Source: an uncultured Faecalibaculum sp. (GTDB taxonomy: Bacteria > Bacillota_I > Bacilli_A > Erysipelotrichales > Erysipelotrichaceae). Taken from it: DNA of 64,000 nucleotides. The DNA lies in the NCBI RefSeq assembly GCF_910588395.1, contig NZ_CAJUPA010000007.1, positions 6,179-70,178 of the forward strand, read 5' to 3'. Below are positions 54,877 to 63,840 of this stretch, in pieces. Position 1 is the stretch's first letter. Every line of letters starts with the position of its first letter. The notes beneath the pieces are model-generated. The model searched no databases. It saw nothing but the letters and a program-made list of their open reading frames with translations, and had not been told where the DNA came from. Both the position numbers and the translations under genes were made by a program.

Positions 54877-56976
54877 ATGAAAAAACTGAAAAAAACAAAA
54901 AAGGAAACCCGGAAACCTTCCGGGGACCCTGATTATCATACACAGATACAGCCGGAAGAGGCTCCAGCCGCTTCAGACAGCCTGCAGGATCCCTTTGCAG
55001 GAACCGAAGGAGCCAGCGAGCACTTCCGCCAGCCCGATCCGGCAAAGAACCGGAAACGGCGGAAGAAAGCCGCAGACAGCGAAGGCCGCAAATGGCCGGA
55101 TTTCCTGCTCTGGGGGCTGGCCACCCTGCTCTCGGTGCTCTTTTCTGTGCTGCTCTACCAGATGGGCATGCTCACGATCCAGATCCTTCTGTGCATCTGC
55201 GTGATCCTGCTGCTGGTGGACCTGATCCTGCTGATCCTGCTGCTGCGGCGCACCCGCACCCGCTGGACCACCTGGATCTGGCGGATTTTCGCCCTCATCA
55301 TGAGCGGTGCGCTGGCTTTTGGCAGCTTCACAGTCTACAACACCTATCACGCCCTGAGCACGATCACCGGTTCCGGTTCCACAGCCTCTCTGCTGAAAGT
55401 GGACCTGCTGGTGCCGGAAGACTCCTCTGTGACCAAAGTCACGGATCTGGCGAAAAAGAAAGTGGGGTATTCCACCCGGGCGGATGAAACCGTGGTGGCC
55501 TACGCCCTGAATCAGATCAGCACCCAGATCAATGAAGTGGAATATGTGGACTACAGCGACTACAGCCAGCTCTACGACGACCTCCGGGACGGAACCATCG
55601 ACGCCATGCTGCTGCCTGCCACCCGGTACAACTTGCTGGAGGAACAGTACAAGACCCTGAAAAAAGACACCCGGGCGATCGCCCAGTATGAAACCACCCG
55701 GAACATGGCTGCCACCTCGGATTCCACCCTGGACATTTCCCGGGAACCCTTTGTGGTCTATGTCGCCGGCATCGACGCCGGAGATGATCCCTCCATTGAC
55801 GGACGCAGCGATGTGAACATTCTGGTCATGGTGGATCCAGTAAACAACTCCATGACCACCGTCTCTGTTCCCCGGGACAGCTATGTCCCCAATCCGGCCT
55901 ACAACAACGGCTCCGACAAGCTGACGCACCTGGGCAATGATGGCGCAGACAACTCGATTCTCGGTCTGGAAGAAGCCTTCGGCATCGAAATCGACTACTA
56001 CGCCAAGGTGAACTTCCAGTCCCTGATCCACATCGTGGATGCCCTGGGTGGCGTGGAAGTGGACGTGAAGCTGGACTTCACGGAACAGGATGAAAACCGG
56101 TCTTTCAAGAAGAAGGATCTGATCACGCTGAAAAAAGGAAAGCAGGTCCTCAACGGCAAGGAAGCTCTGGCCTATGCCCGCCACCGGAAAACCGAAGGCT
56201 ATGGCACCACGGGACGGGAAAACGCCCAGCAGGACATCATCCGGGCGATCATGAAAAAACTCACCACTGCCGAAGGCATTGCCAGGATCAACCAGCTGAT
56301 GGACGCCGCCCAGAAATATGTGGCCACGGACATGCCCCTGCCGGCCATCCAGAAATTCATCTCTCAGCAGCTCAAGGATGTGCAGCCCTGGACCGTGGAT
56401 TCCATGACGCTCAAAGGCGGCGCGGATGCCACCCTGACCACCGTCTCCATGCCCTCCCTGCCCCTGTCCTGCTATCTGCTGTCTCCTCAGGACATCAGCA
56501 AAGTATACAACGCCTATGCCCGGATGTTCGATGATTCGAAAATGAAGGACTTCAGCTTCGATCTGACAAAGGATCCGCAGCCGAAAATCAGTTATGCGGT
56601 GAAGCAGGAAGTGAGCGAATACATGATCACCTCCGCCGACGCGGACAAGCTGAGTCCCTACTCTGTGTACTACGGCATCGGCCGCGTGGACTCCAGTTCC
56701 GCCAGCCGCAGCGAAACAAGGGCCCAGGAACAGGCCATTGACATCGTCGTGCCCAGCTACACCCCGCCGGTATACGTGCCGGAGTATGTGGACCCGGGTC
56801 CCGGATACGTGGAACCGGAACCCGACCCGGTACCCACCCCCACACCGGAACCTGAACCGGTCCCCACCCCCACACCGGAACCTGAACCGACTCCGACACC
56901 CACACCGGATCCGGGAACCGGCACCGATCCCTCGGGATCCGGCAGCACGGGCGGTGAAAGCACCACTGGCGAATAA
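54877..56976 (+). CDS. LytR-CpsA-Psr family protein with extra sensor-like domain
   Basis: A 699-residue envelope protein. A charged cytoplasmic tail of about 72 residues precedes three membrane helices (about 74-165). Residues about 185-275 (LKVDLLVPEDSSVTKVTDLAKKKVGY, DLRDGTIDAMLLPATRYN) look like a small solute-binding-protein lobe, and about 290-440 is the LCP catalytic domain (YVAGIDAG, SDVNILVMVDP, SVPRDSYVP, ALAYARHRKTEG). The C-terminus is a PEPEP/PTPTP repeat. LCP enzymes attach teichoic acids or capsule to peptidoglycan. ATG 54877 follows GGTGATG; ATG 54856 is an alternative. Confidence 0.87.
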   Translation: MKKLKKTKKETRKPSGDPDYHTQIQPEEAPAASDSLQDPFAGTEGASEHFRQPDPAKNRKRRKKAADSEGRKWPDFLLWGLATLLSVLFSVLLYQMGMLTIQILLCICVILLLVDLILLILLLRRTRTRWTTWIWRIFALIMSGALAFGSFTVYNTYHALSTITGSGSTASLLKVDLLVPEDSSVTKVTDLAKKKVGYSTRADETVVAYALNQISTQINEVEYVDYSDYSQLYDDLRDGTIDAMLLPATRYNLLEEQYKTLKKDTRAIAQYETTRNMAATSDSTLDISREPFVVYVAGIDAGDDPSIDGRSDVNILVMVDPVNNSMTTVSVPRDSYVPNPAYNNGSDKLTHLGNDGADNSILGLEEAFGIEIDYYAKVNFQSLIHIVDALGGVEVDVKLDFTEQDENRSFKKKDLITLKKGKQVLNGKEALAYARHRKTEGYGTTGRENAQQDIIRAIMKKLTTAEGIARINQLMDAAQKYVATDMPLPAIQKFISQQLKDVQPWTVDSMTLKGGADATLTTVSMPSLPLSCYLLSPQDISKVYNAYARMFDDSKMKDFSFDLTKDPQPKISYAVKQEVSEYMITSADADKLSPYSVYYGIGRVDSSSASRSETRAQEQAIDIVVPSYTPPVYVPEYVDPGPGYVEPEPDPVPTPTPEPEPVPTPTPEPEPTPTPTPDPGTGTDPSGSGSTGGESTTGE

Positions 56977-56986
56977 TGCAGGACTC

Positions 56987-57020
56987 AAAGCCCGCCGGCC
57001 TCATCACCGGCGGGCTTTTT
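56987..57020 (+). terminator. Terminator of the LCP gene
   Basis: AAAGCCCGCCGG and CCGGCGGGCTTT form a strong stem with five T residues. The gap 57021-57299 holds a TTGACA (57239-57244) without a good -10 partner and no other gene. Confidence 0.9.
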
Positions 57021-57299
57021 CTGCCACTGCACCGATCTGTTCCTGCCGTCATCCCACAGGACACATCTGTTGACGCCAGCCGGAAATCGTGGCAGGATAC
57101 AGCAGCTGCACCCGGGCTGCAGACTTGTTCCAGCCGGGCTGGCAGACTGGTTTCCGCTGGAATCCGGCATCAGGAAACCGCTTTCCCGTCACACCATGAC
57201 GGAAATGTAAGGAATAAATCCGGAATTGTGGTAAATTTTTGACAATTGTGCGTAAGTTTCAGAGTACCATAAACTGGAAAGCGGAAAGGGGGGCGCTAT

Positions 57300-57953
57300 A
57301 TGCACAGCAGACTGCCGAAACTGCCGGATGGCCGGTCATCCGGGATCCGCATCAGACGGACCATGCGCTGGGACAGGCTGGCGCTTCTGACAATCGCAGC
57401 CTTCATTGCTGTCATGGGCTTCCATACCCTGGAACAGTTTTTCGTCCATGACACCTATGCCTTCATTTCCCCCGAAAGTGAAGCCGAAAACCACGCCCCC
57501 ATGATCGCAGACTACGCCGCCAAATACGGCATCCAGGACTACACCAGGTGGCTTGTGGCCATCGTGGATGTGGAATCCGGCGGCCAGGGCGAAGACGTCA
57601 TGCAGTCCAGCGAATCCCTGGGGCTGTCTCCCAATTCCCTCAGCACCCCCGAAAGCATCGACCAGGGCTGCTCCTATTTCTCCTCCCTGCTGCAGAAATC
57701 CGCTGCCCTGGGCACCGATTTCGACTCCGTCCTGCAGGCTTACAATTACGGCTCCGGCTATCTGGATTACGTGGCAGCCCATGGCGGTGTCCACACCCAG
57801 GAACTGGCGGAAACCTTCGCAAAGGAACAGGCAGAAGGCAAAAAGAAGACATACATGAACCCCGTGGCTGTGAAAGCCAACGGCGGCTGGCGCTATGACT
57901 ACGGCAACATGTTCTACGTGACCCTGGTTCACAACGCCGTGACAGAAGAATGA
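57300..57953 (+). CDS. Lysozyme-like peptidoglycan hydrolase
   Basis: A 217-residue protein with an N-terminal membrane anchor (LALLTIAAFIAVMGF, residues 28-42) and an extracellular lysozyme-like domain. The catalytic Glu is probably Glu92 in AIVDVESGG; DVMQSSESLGL and VLQAYNYGSGYLDYV are the conserved CwlT-like motifs. It would cut glycan strands during growth or conjugation-like processes. ATG 57300 follows GAAAGGGGGG. Position behind the LCP ligase suggests joint envelope function. Confidence 0.87.
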   Translation: MHSRLPKLPDGRSSGIRIRRTMRWDRLALLTIAAFIAVMGFHTLEQFFVHDTYAFISPESEAENHAPMIADYAAKYGIQDYTRWLVAIVDVESGGQGEDVMQSSESLGLSPNSLSTPESIDQGCSYFSSLLQKSAALGTDFDSVLQAYNYGSGYLDYVAAHGGVHTQELAETFAKEQAEGKKKTYMNPVAVKANGGWRYDYGNMFYVTLVHNAVTEE

Positions 57954-57958
57954 CCATC

Positions 57959-57989
57959 AACCGGCTCTGAGGCCGGTTTTCTTTTTTTG
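57959..57989 (+). terminator. Terminator of the lysozyme-like gene
   Basis: AACCGGC and GCCGGTT form a stem followed by TTCTTTTTTT. Confidence 0.88.
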
Positions 57990-58023
57990 CCGATGCGCCG
58001 CAGCAGCGGCTGTGGCAGGGCGT

Positions 58024-58053
58024 AAAAAAAACCGCATCTATTTCGATACGGCT
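58024..58053 (-). terminator. Terminator of the RibD-like gene
   Basis: On the minus strand CCGTATC and GATGCGG pair across a short loop, followed by seven T residues. Confidence 0.8.
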
Positions 58054-58066
58054 TTATATGCAGTTA

Positions 58067-58528
58067 TCATCGCTCCCGTTCGTAGCTCAGGAACACCAGA
58101 CCATCGCTTTCCGCATGACGCTTCAGCTTCAGATCCAGCGGCTGTCCCCCGGGCTTGAACAGCCTGGTACCGGATGCACCAATCTGCGGAACAATGACCA
58201 GCTCATAATAGTCGATCTGATCGGTCTTCATCAGCTGACTCACGGTCTTCGGTCCCGCAAGCACCCAGATGGTGCTTCCTTCCTGCTCCTTCATCCGCCG
58301 CAGACACTCTGCCGCATTTCCGGTTTCATAATGAACACCGCTCTGACCCGTTTTTGGTCTGGGGCTGAGTACGGTAATGTTCTCTTCTGTTTTCAGTCTG
58401 GATTCCAGCTGCTTCCAGGTCTGATGGTCAAACAGAAATGTCTGCCCCTGCGTGTCCGGCAGCCAGTCCAGGTTTTCCACCAGGCAGCCGTCCACCGTGA
58501 CAGCCGTAAACAGTCGGGCTTTTCTCAT
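58067..58528 (-). CDS. RibD C-terminal/dihydrofolate-reductase-like protein
   Basis: A 153-residue reductase-fold protein. LFTAVTVDGCLVE at the N-terminus, TIWVLAGPKTVSQLMKTDQIDYYELVIVPQIGASGTRLF and the terminal strand match the RibD-C family of NADPH-binding proteins. The reaction cannot be assigned. ATG 58528 overlaps the stop of the upstream unknown gene (ATGA). Confidence 0.82.
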   Translation of the reverse strand: MRKARLFTAVTVDGCLVENLDWLPDTQGQTFLFDHQTWKQLESRLKTEENITVLSPRPKTGQSGVHYETGNAAECLRRMKEQEGSTIWVLAGPKTVSQLMKTDQIDYYELVIVPQIGASGTRLFKPGGQPLDLKLKRHAESDGLVFLSYERER

Positions 58529-59700
58529 GACTGGGGCACGAATCCCGACTGCCGGATGCAGTCTTTCAGGTACGGCATGTACTTCTCATCATTGGCAATG
58601 ACATGAATGTACAGATAATCTTCATCCTTCCGGATCACGGCTTCCAGTACCTGGAACCCGTCTTCTTCCCAGTCATCCATCCACAGCATGCCACCCTCTT
58701 CCAGATGCGGCTCCTGATCCATCACCTGGGCTTTTCCCGTGAGAATGTGGTCGTCTTTGGAAGCCTGGATCAGCCAGGACCATTCCCCTTCCTCTTTGTA
58801 GGGAGCCATGAGATTCACGGAATTCGTCACCGGATCAAAGCTTCTCTCCGCTGCACCTGGCGCCACCACCTGACAGTCGGCAAACAGATGATACACATCC
58901 CGCTGACGGTACTGGACGGCGGGTTCCTTCATTCGGGGGCAGTCCTTCAGCCTGTCTTCCCGTCCCAGCAGATTGACCAGCAGAAAATATGTGTTGACAG
59001 GCAGCGGCAGTTCCGGGTCCTTCTCATGGGCAATCTCCAGATAGTCGCAGATTTCATTGGCTGTCTTGATGGTGGCATCGTTCATGACGGTGTACTCCCC
59101 CACCCCTTCCTTGGCCAGCAGCGTCAGGGCTGCATTGCGGTAGAAACGGGCGTCCCGGTCCCAGTCGTTCCAGACATAGAACCAGTCCATCAGATCATCC
59201 AGGTCCATGGACTGGAATTCCCTGCGGCTCAGAGGTCCGCGGCTGGTGAGAATCTCATCGTCTCCGGCTTTGGGCAGGTAATAGGTTTCGTCATACAGAT
59301 AGTTTTTCCGGCGGAAATCCGGATCGGTCAGAATGAGATTCCGGATATAGTCCAGCTCGTTTTCGTATACGTGATGCAGCCGGTGAAAATCTTCGTCACT
59401 GGCGTATTCCAGATCGTCGATCAGCTCATACTTGCCCGGCTGCTCCTCTTCGATGTCCTTGAAGATATCCACGCAGAAGGCATGGAATCCCGCGCCGGCA
59501 TGACGCGTATTGGCTGTCAGCGTCAGCTCCCGGTCACCCTCCGTCACCAGAATCTTGCCCTGGGGACAAACCAGGATCTCCACTGTATCCTGCCGTTCTT
59601 CCGCCTGGATGCCTTCCCGTTCGCAGATCGCGCCGATGATCTGATACAGTTCTTCTATTTCCTTTTCGCTTCGGTCTTTGCAAATCAGCTGTACAAACAT
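58525..59700 (-). CDS. Unknown acidic protein (391 aa)
   Basis: A 391-residue, soluble, strongly acidic protein that I do not recognise. The first 90 residues (MFVQLICKDRSEKEIEELYQIIGAICEREGI, KILVTEGDRELTLTANTRHAGAGFHAFCVDIF) look like a small alpha/beta domain; the remainder is rich in Asp/Glu and Tyr with repeated helices. The last part (MLWMDDWEEDGFQVLEAVIRKDEDYLYIHVIANDEKYM) may form a second sheet. ATG 59700 follows AAGGAGAAC. It is co-transcribed with the RibD-like gene. No signal peptide or membrane segment is present. Confidence 0.7.
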   Translation of the reverse strand: MFVQLICKDRSEKEIEELYQIIGAICEREGIQAEERQDTVEILVCPQGKILVTEGDRELTLTANTRHAGAGFHAFCVDIFKDIEEEQPGKYELIDDLEYASDEDFHRLHHVYENELDYIRNLILTDPDFRRKNYLYDETYYLPKAGDDEILTSRGPLSRREFQSMDLDDLMDWFYVWNDWDRDARFYRNAALTLLAKEGVGEYTVMNDATIKTANEICDYLEIAHEKDPELPLPVNTYFLLVNLLGREDRLKDCPRMKEPAVQYRQRDVYHLFADCQVVAPGAAERSFDPVTNSVNLMAPYKEEGEWSWLIQASKDDHILTGKAQVMDQEPHLEEGGMLWMDDWEEDGFQVLEAVIRKDEDYLYIHVIANDEKYMPYLKDCIRQSGFVPQS

Positions 59701-59795
59701 GCTGTTCTCCTTCTTTCCATCCGATCAGTCAGTGTCTGTGAGTCAGAGCCGGATTCCTCCGTCTCAATGAAAAAGACAGGATCATGCATCCTGTC

Positions 59796-60485
59796 CTACT
59801 GGTCCGTGACGGCAACCACTTTCCACACAGATGCCGGCTCTCCGGCTTCCCGGTCCGCGGTCACATCCGCCTGATCCACATAATGCACATCGTCCAGTTT
59901 GATTATCGTGCATTTTGCATCGGTTTTGAATTGAGATGAATCCGGGCTGTCTGCATAAGTCAGCTTCACCTGCCAGGTATAGCCGGGATATGACTGATCC
60001 ATATAGGTCACATCTTCCTGCTTTGGCTGACTCAGTTCCACCTTCGTCACTTCCGGCAGCGCACCGGGCCCCTGTTTGCTGCGGATCTCGGGCATCACAT
60101 GGTAGTAATAATACTTCGCATACTCCCGGAAAGCATCCGCACTGGCAGAGGGAATCAAATCCAGTCCTCCGATGTCTCCTTCTTCTTCCTTGTTGGACAG
60201 AGTGAAGAAATCCGCCAGAAAGTATGTGGCGGCTGCCTGCGCCCGGGCTTCTTCGCTGCCGTCCTTCAGGGAAGCACTTAAGGCATCATAGGTTTCGGCG
60301 ATATAGGCAGTGGGTTTCTCCGGGGCAAAATACACCGGGTTTTCCTTTACGGTATAGGTTTTCGTTTCTTCCTGCAGCGTATCCTCTGTCTGTTCCTTCT
60401 CTTCCGGCACCAGCATGGAACAGCCGGAACACAGAGTGGCACACAGCAGAGCTGCCAGCAGGGATTTCCTTCGATTTCTTTGCAC
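59796..60485 (-). CDS. Lipoprotein of unknown function (229 aa)
   Basis: A 229-residue lipoprotein. The N-terminus QRNRRKSLLAALLCATLCSGC has a basic head, a hydrophobic core and lipobox with Cys22. The mature part is acidic (EEKEQTEDTLQEETK) and ends in strands resembling an NTF2-like or DUF4878-type domain, though no family is certain. The only in-frame start that keeps the signal peptide is GTG 60485; it has no ribosome site and lies six bases after TATAAT (60492-60497), so the mRNA is probably leaderless. Confidence 0.75.
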   Translation of the reverse strand: MQRNRRKSLLAALLCATLCSGCSMLVPEEKEQTEDTLQEETKTYTVKENPVYFAPEKPTAYIAETYDALSASLKDGSEEARAQAAATYFLADFFTLSNKEEEGDIGGLDLIPSASADAFREYAKYYYYHVMPEIRSKQGPGALPEVTKVELSQPKQEDVTYMDQSYPGYTWQVKLTYADSPDSSQFKTDAKCTIIKLDDVHYVDQADVTADREAGEPASVWKVVAVTDQ

Positions 60486-60491
60486 GGTGTG

Positions 60492-60497
60492 ATTATA
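60492..60497 (-). promoter_or_regulatory. -10 box directly before the GTG start of the lipoprotein gene
   Basis: TATAAT on the minus strand ends six bases before GTG 60485. A weak -35 (TTGTAC) lies 15 bases upstream. The hexamer is embedded in the palindrome GTGAT-N3-ATCAC. Confidence 0.5.
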
Positions 60498-60549
60498 TCA
60501 CGGCCAAAGCAAGTACAATAGGATTCAGAGACAAAGGAAGTGAAGACAT

Positions 60550-61431
60550 ATGAACCAGATCGCCAGCGGCTGGGAAGAATACGAAGTCATTGATACAGGA
60601 AACAAGGAGAAACTGGAACGGTGGAACAAAGTGGTGCTCCGCCGTCCCGATCCCGTGGCCATCTGGCCCATCCGGGATGAACGGGACTGGAAACAGGCAG
60701 ATGCTGTCTACCACCGGTCCAACAAAGGTGGCGGTTACTGGGAGACGAAGAAACCGGTGAAGGAAAACTGGACCATCGGCTACCGGGACCTGCGCTTCAA
60801 GATCTCCCCCACGGGATTCAAGCACACCGGGCTGTTTCCCGAACAGGCCGCCAACTGGGATTTCACCATGGATGCCATCCGCCAGCGGAAAGCCGCCAGC
60901 GACAAACCGGTCCGGATCCTGAACCTGTTCGCCTACACCGGCGGGGCCACCATGGCCGCTTCCAAAGCCGGAGCCGATGAAGTGGTGCATGTGGATGCAT
61001 CCAAAGGCATCGTTGCCTGGGCCAAGGAAAACATGCACATCAACCACCTGGAAGATCGCACCATCCGGTTCATCGTGGATGATGTTCTGAAGTTCGTGAA
61101 GCGGGAAATCCGCCGGGGCCGCAAATATGACGGCATCATCATGGATCCCCCTTCCTATGGCCGGGGCCCGAACCAGGAGCTCTGGAAACTGGAAGACCAG
61201 CTGTATGAACTGGTCAGCGAATGTGCGAAGCTGCTGAGCGATGAGCCGCTGTTCTTCCTGGTGAACTGCTACACCACCGGATTCCCCCTCTCCGCCATGA
61301 AGGAGACCCTGACCCGCGTGCTGACAGATACCCGGGGCGGCAGCGTGGAAGTGGGCGAGAATCTGCTGCCTGTCACCAAAGGCGGGGTGCTGCCCTGCGG
61401 CATTTTCGGCCGCTGGACCCCGAAGCAGTGA
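60550..61431 (+). CDS. Class I SAM-dependent methyltransferase, RlmI/RlmK-like
   Basis: A 293-residue methyltransferase. An N-terminal segment WKQADAVYHRSNKGGGYW leads into SAM motif I (RILNLFAYTGGATMAASKAGA), motif II (VVHVDASKG) and the catalytic motif DPPSYGRGP near residue 199. The fold matches the C-terminal part of 23S rRNA cytosine methyltransferases without the PUA domain. The target, rRNA or tRNA, is not known. ATG 60550 follows AAAGGAAGTGAAGACAT. Confidence 0.87.
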   Translation: MNQIASGWEEYEVIDTGNKEKLERWNKVVLRRPDPVAIWPIRDERDWKQADAVYHRSNKGGGYWETKKPVKENWTIGYRDLRFKISPTGFKHTGLFPEQAANWDFTMDAIRQRKAASDKPVRILNLFAYTGGATMAASKAGADEVVHVDASKGIVAWAKENMHINHLEDRTIRFIVDDVLKFVKREIRRGRKYDGIIMDPPSYGRGPNQELWKLEDQLYELVSECAKLLSDEPLFFLVNCYTTGFPLSAMKETLTRVLTDTRGGSVEVGENLLPVTKGGVLPCGIFGRWTPKQ

Positions 61432-61444
61432 TCTGACTTTCTCA

Positions 61445-61469
61445 GACCGCAGACAGACAGTCTGCGGTC
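61445..61469 (+). terminator. Hairpin after the methyltransferase gene
   Basis: GACCGCAGAC and GTCTGCGGTC form a perfect 10-bp stem with a 5-base loop; there is no T tract. Confidence 0.5.
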
Positions 61470-61477
61470 CCAATCAT

Positions 61478-61517
61478 GAAAATACCGGCTGACCTTCAGG
61501 AGGCAGCCGGTATTTTC
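61478..61517. terminator. Bidirectional terminator between methyltransferase and MATE remnant
   Basis: GAAAATACCGGCTG and CAGCCGGTATTTTC form a 14-bp stem with T tails in both directions, serving the convergent genes. Confidence 0.8.
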
Positions 61518-61549
61518 ATTGGGCTGTTCAGCGACCGCAACAGCCGGAT

Positions 61550-62901
61550 TCACCGGAACAGATGAACCGGAATTCCCTCTCTGGTCAGCACACTTCTGTG
61601 CAGATAACAGGATCCCAGGAAGACCGCCATGGCGGTCCAGACAAAGGGTTCCGTGGCGCACACACCCCAGTATCCCGCAAAAGGCACCACGAACCAGGTG
61701 AACAGCAGCTTCCCAGCCAGTTCAATCACCGAAGACAACACCGGAATCAGTGTCATGAGCATGCTCTGCATGGAAACCCGAAGGTTGAGCAGGATCGCCA
61801 GCATGGGAAAGAACGGCACATTGGTGATCAGATACAGGCGTCCCGTTTCCATGACAAAGGGATCCGAACTGCCGGAAATCAGGGAAATCATGGCACCTGC
61901 GGCAAAGAACGTGAGGACACTCAGAACAATGGAATACAGAATGGAAATCCGGTTCGCAAAAGCGATGCCCCGCTCCACCCGTTCATACTTTCCGGCACCC
62001 ATGTTCTGCGCCGCAAAGGATGACAGCCCAGAGACAGGGAGAAAACCGGCAGGTCCAGCACGGCAATCATCTTCCTGGCCGCCGTATGCCCGGTGATCCG
62101 CCGGGTTCCCATGGGATTGATCGCCGTCTGCAGGATCAGCGTGCCAATGGAGACAATGGAAGACATCAGTGCCATGGACAGGCCCATTTTGAGCAGCGAC
62201 GCAACCATGGCCCCGTCCCAGGCAAAGTCGGAGACCGAAGGAATCAGCTCCCGTTTCTTCCGGAAAATCCACCCCAGACAGGCTACCAGGGAAATCAGCT
62301 GCGCAATCAGCGTGGCCCAGGCCGTGGCAGCCACACTGGCCTGCAGGCGGGTGATGAAGACGATATCCAGAACAATGTTGATCCCGCTGGACAGGATCAG
62401 TACATACAGCGGTGTTTTTGAATCTCCCGCTGCCCGCAGCAGTCCGGAAGCCAGATTGTAGTAAATGGTGATGATCAGACCTGCGCTGATGACAAAAATA
62501 TAGCTGTATGCCGAAGTAAAGATATCCCGGGGCGTGCGCAGCAGCTGAAGAACGCCGGTCATGGACAGGCACATGATGGCCGAGATCACAACAGCTATGA
62601 CAGTGGACAGAAGGATGGACAAGGCGACGCACTTACGGAATCCCCGGCTGTCCTGTGCCCCGTATTTCTGACCGGCCACCACACCGAATCCCTGTCCGAA
62701 TCCTGTGGAGAAGCCCACAATCAGCTCAAACAGAGCCGCCACACTGCCCACAGCCGCCAGGGACTGATCCCCCAGATAATGGCCGATGATGACAGTATCC
62801 GCTGTATTGTACAGCGTCTGAAACAGCTGGGAGAAAAACAGCGGCAGGGCAAACAGGATCAGGGATTGTCGAATCGGGCCTGTTGTCAGTTCCTGGTTCA
62901 T
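61550..62901 (-). pseudogene. MATE efflux transporter interrupted by a frameshift
   Basis: From ATG 62901 (MNQELTTGPIRQSLILFALPLFFSQLF) the frame gives a normal MATE N-terminus and middle up to RKMIAVLDLPVFSLS at about 62032. The rest (GLSSFAAQNMGAGKYERVERG to HLFR, stop at 61550) continues in the next frame. One single-base indel near 62028-62034 therefore splits an otherwise complete 450-residue transporter. It may be a true recent mutation or a sequencing error. ATG 62907 is an alternative start; GAGGT precedes both. Confidence 0.85.
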
Positions 62902-63135
62902 GGTCATACCTCGCTTTCCGCAGAAGACAAGGATACGCTTTCCCGCCTGAATCGTCCACCCGGGATTCAGGACAGTGTGCATATCCAGACAGCGTACATG
63001 ATCGAGGAGAGATGAGACCGGAAACCAGACCTCCCCCCGTTTCCGGTTCCTGCTATACTGACACAAACACCTGCCCTCATCAGCGGCAGATGCCGGAAAA
63101 ACCACCATCCGGAGTTTCCGGGAAAGGAGTACCTC

Positions 63136-63840
63136 ATGTCCTCTGCACTGACACCCCCTGCCACCATCACCTTCGACTGTTATGGAACACTGCTGGATAC
63201 CAGCCCTTTCCATGAACTCCTCGCAAAGACAGCCGTCAAAGCCGGAATCCAGCCGGATCTGGCAGTGGAAACCTTCACCTCCTGGGAAGACCGCCTCATG
63301 TACGGAGACCCGTATCAGGACTACGACAGACTGCTGCAGGAAGTCCTCGCCTGGTGTGACCGGCAGCTGAACACCGCTGTCTTTGTGCCTCTGCTGGAAC
63401 AGGCACTGGAAATCCACCGCCATTTTCGTCCTTTTCCCGACGTGATTCCTGCTCTGCGGAAACTGAAGGAAGCCGGATTCCGGATCTGTCTGATGTCCAA
63501 CACCACAGCAGACCTGATGGACAGCCACCTTCAGACCCTGGCGCAGCTGCCGGATGCCTGGCTGACGGCAGACAGCACAGAATGCTTCAAGCCTGACCTC
63601 CGGTTTTTCCGCCAGGCTGAAGAGACATTTGAACTCTGCCGGCATCCGCATATCCATGTGGCAAAAGGGTATTGGTGGGATATCGTTCCCGCTGCCAGAC
63701 TCGGCTGGAACCGGATCTGGGTCAACCGCAATGCAGAACCTGCGCCCCGCCGGCAGGAAGAACCAGTCACGGTGATCCGGGATCTTTCCCTGCTGCCGGC
63801 GCTCCTGTCCGGCACTTCCCGGGACCAGCGGGTTGCATGA
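63136..63840 (+). CDS. HAD hydrolase, haloacid-dehalogenase-like
   Basis: A 234-residue HAD protein. Motif I is FDCYGTLLDT with nucleophile Asp14, motif II LMSNTTADL, motif III Lys in ECFKPDLRFF, and motif IV AKGYWWDIVPAARLGWNRIWVNR, which fits the type II haloacid dehalogenase branch. The substrate is unknown. ATG 63136 follows GGGAAAGGAG. Confidence 0.88.
   Translation: MSSALTPPATITFDCYGTLLDTSPFHELLAKTAVKAGIQPDLAVETFTSWEDRLMYGDPYQDYDRLLQEVLAWCDRQLNTAVFVPLLEQALEIHRHFRPFPDVIPALRKLKEAGFRICLMSNTTADLMDSHLQTLAQLPDAWLTADSTECFKPDLRFFRQAEETFELCRHPHIHVAKGYWWDIVPAARLGWNRIWVNRNAEPAPRRQEEPVTVIRDLSLLPALLSGTSRDQRVA

Noticed and set aside
54973..56988. A 671-codon open frame on the minus strand
   Set aside because: It mirrors the LCP gene, whose membrane and catalytic motifs are clear.
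57239..57273. Promoter for the lysozyme-like gene
   Set aside because: TTGACA is perfect but no acceptable -10 hexamer lies at 16-18 bases.
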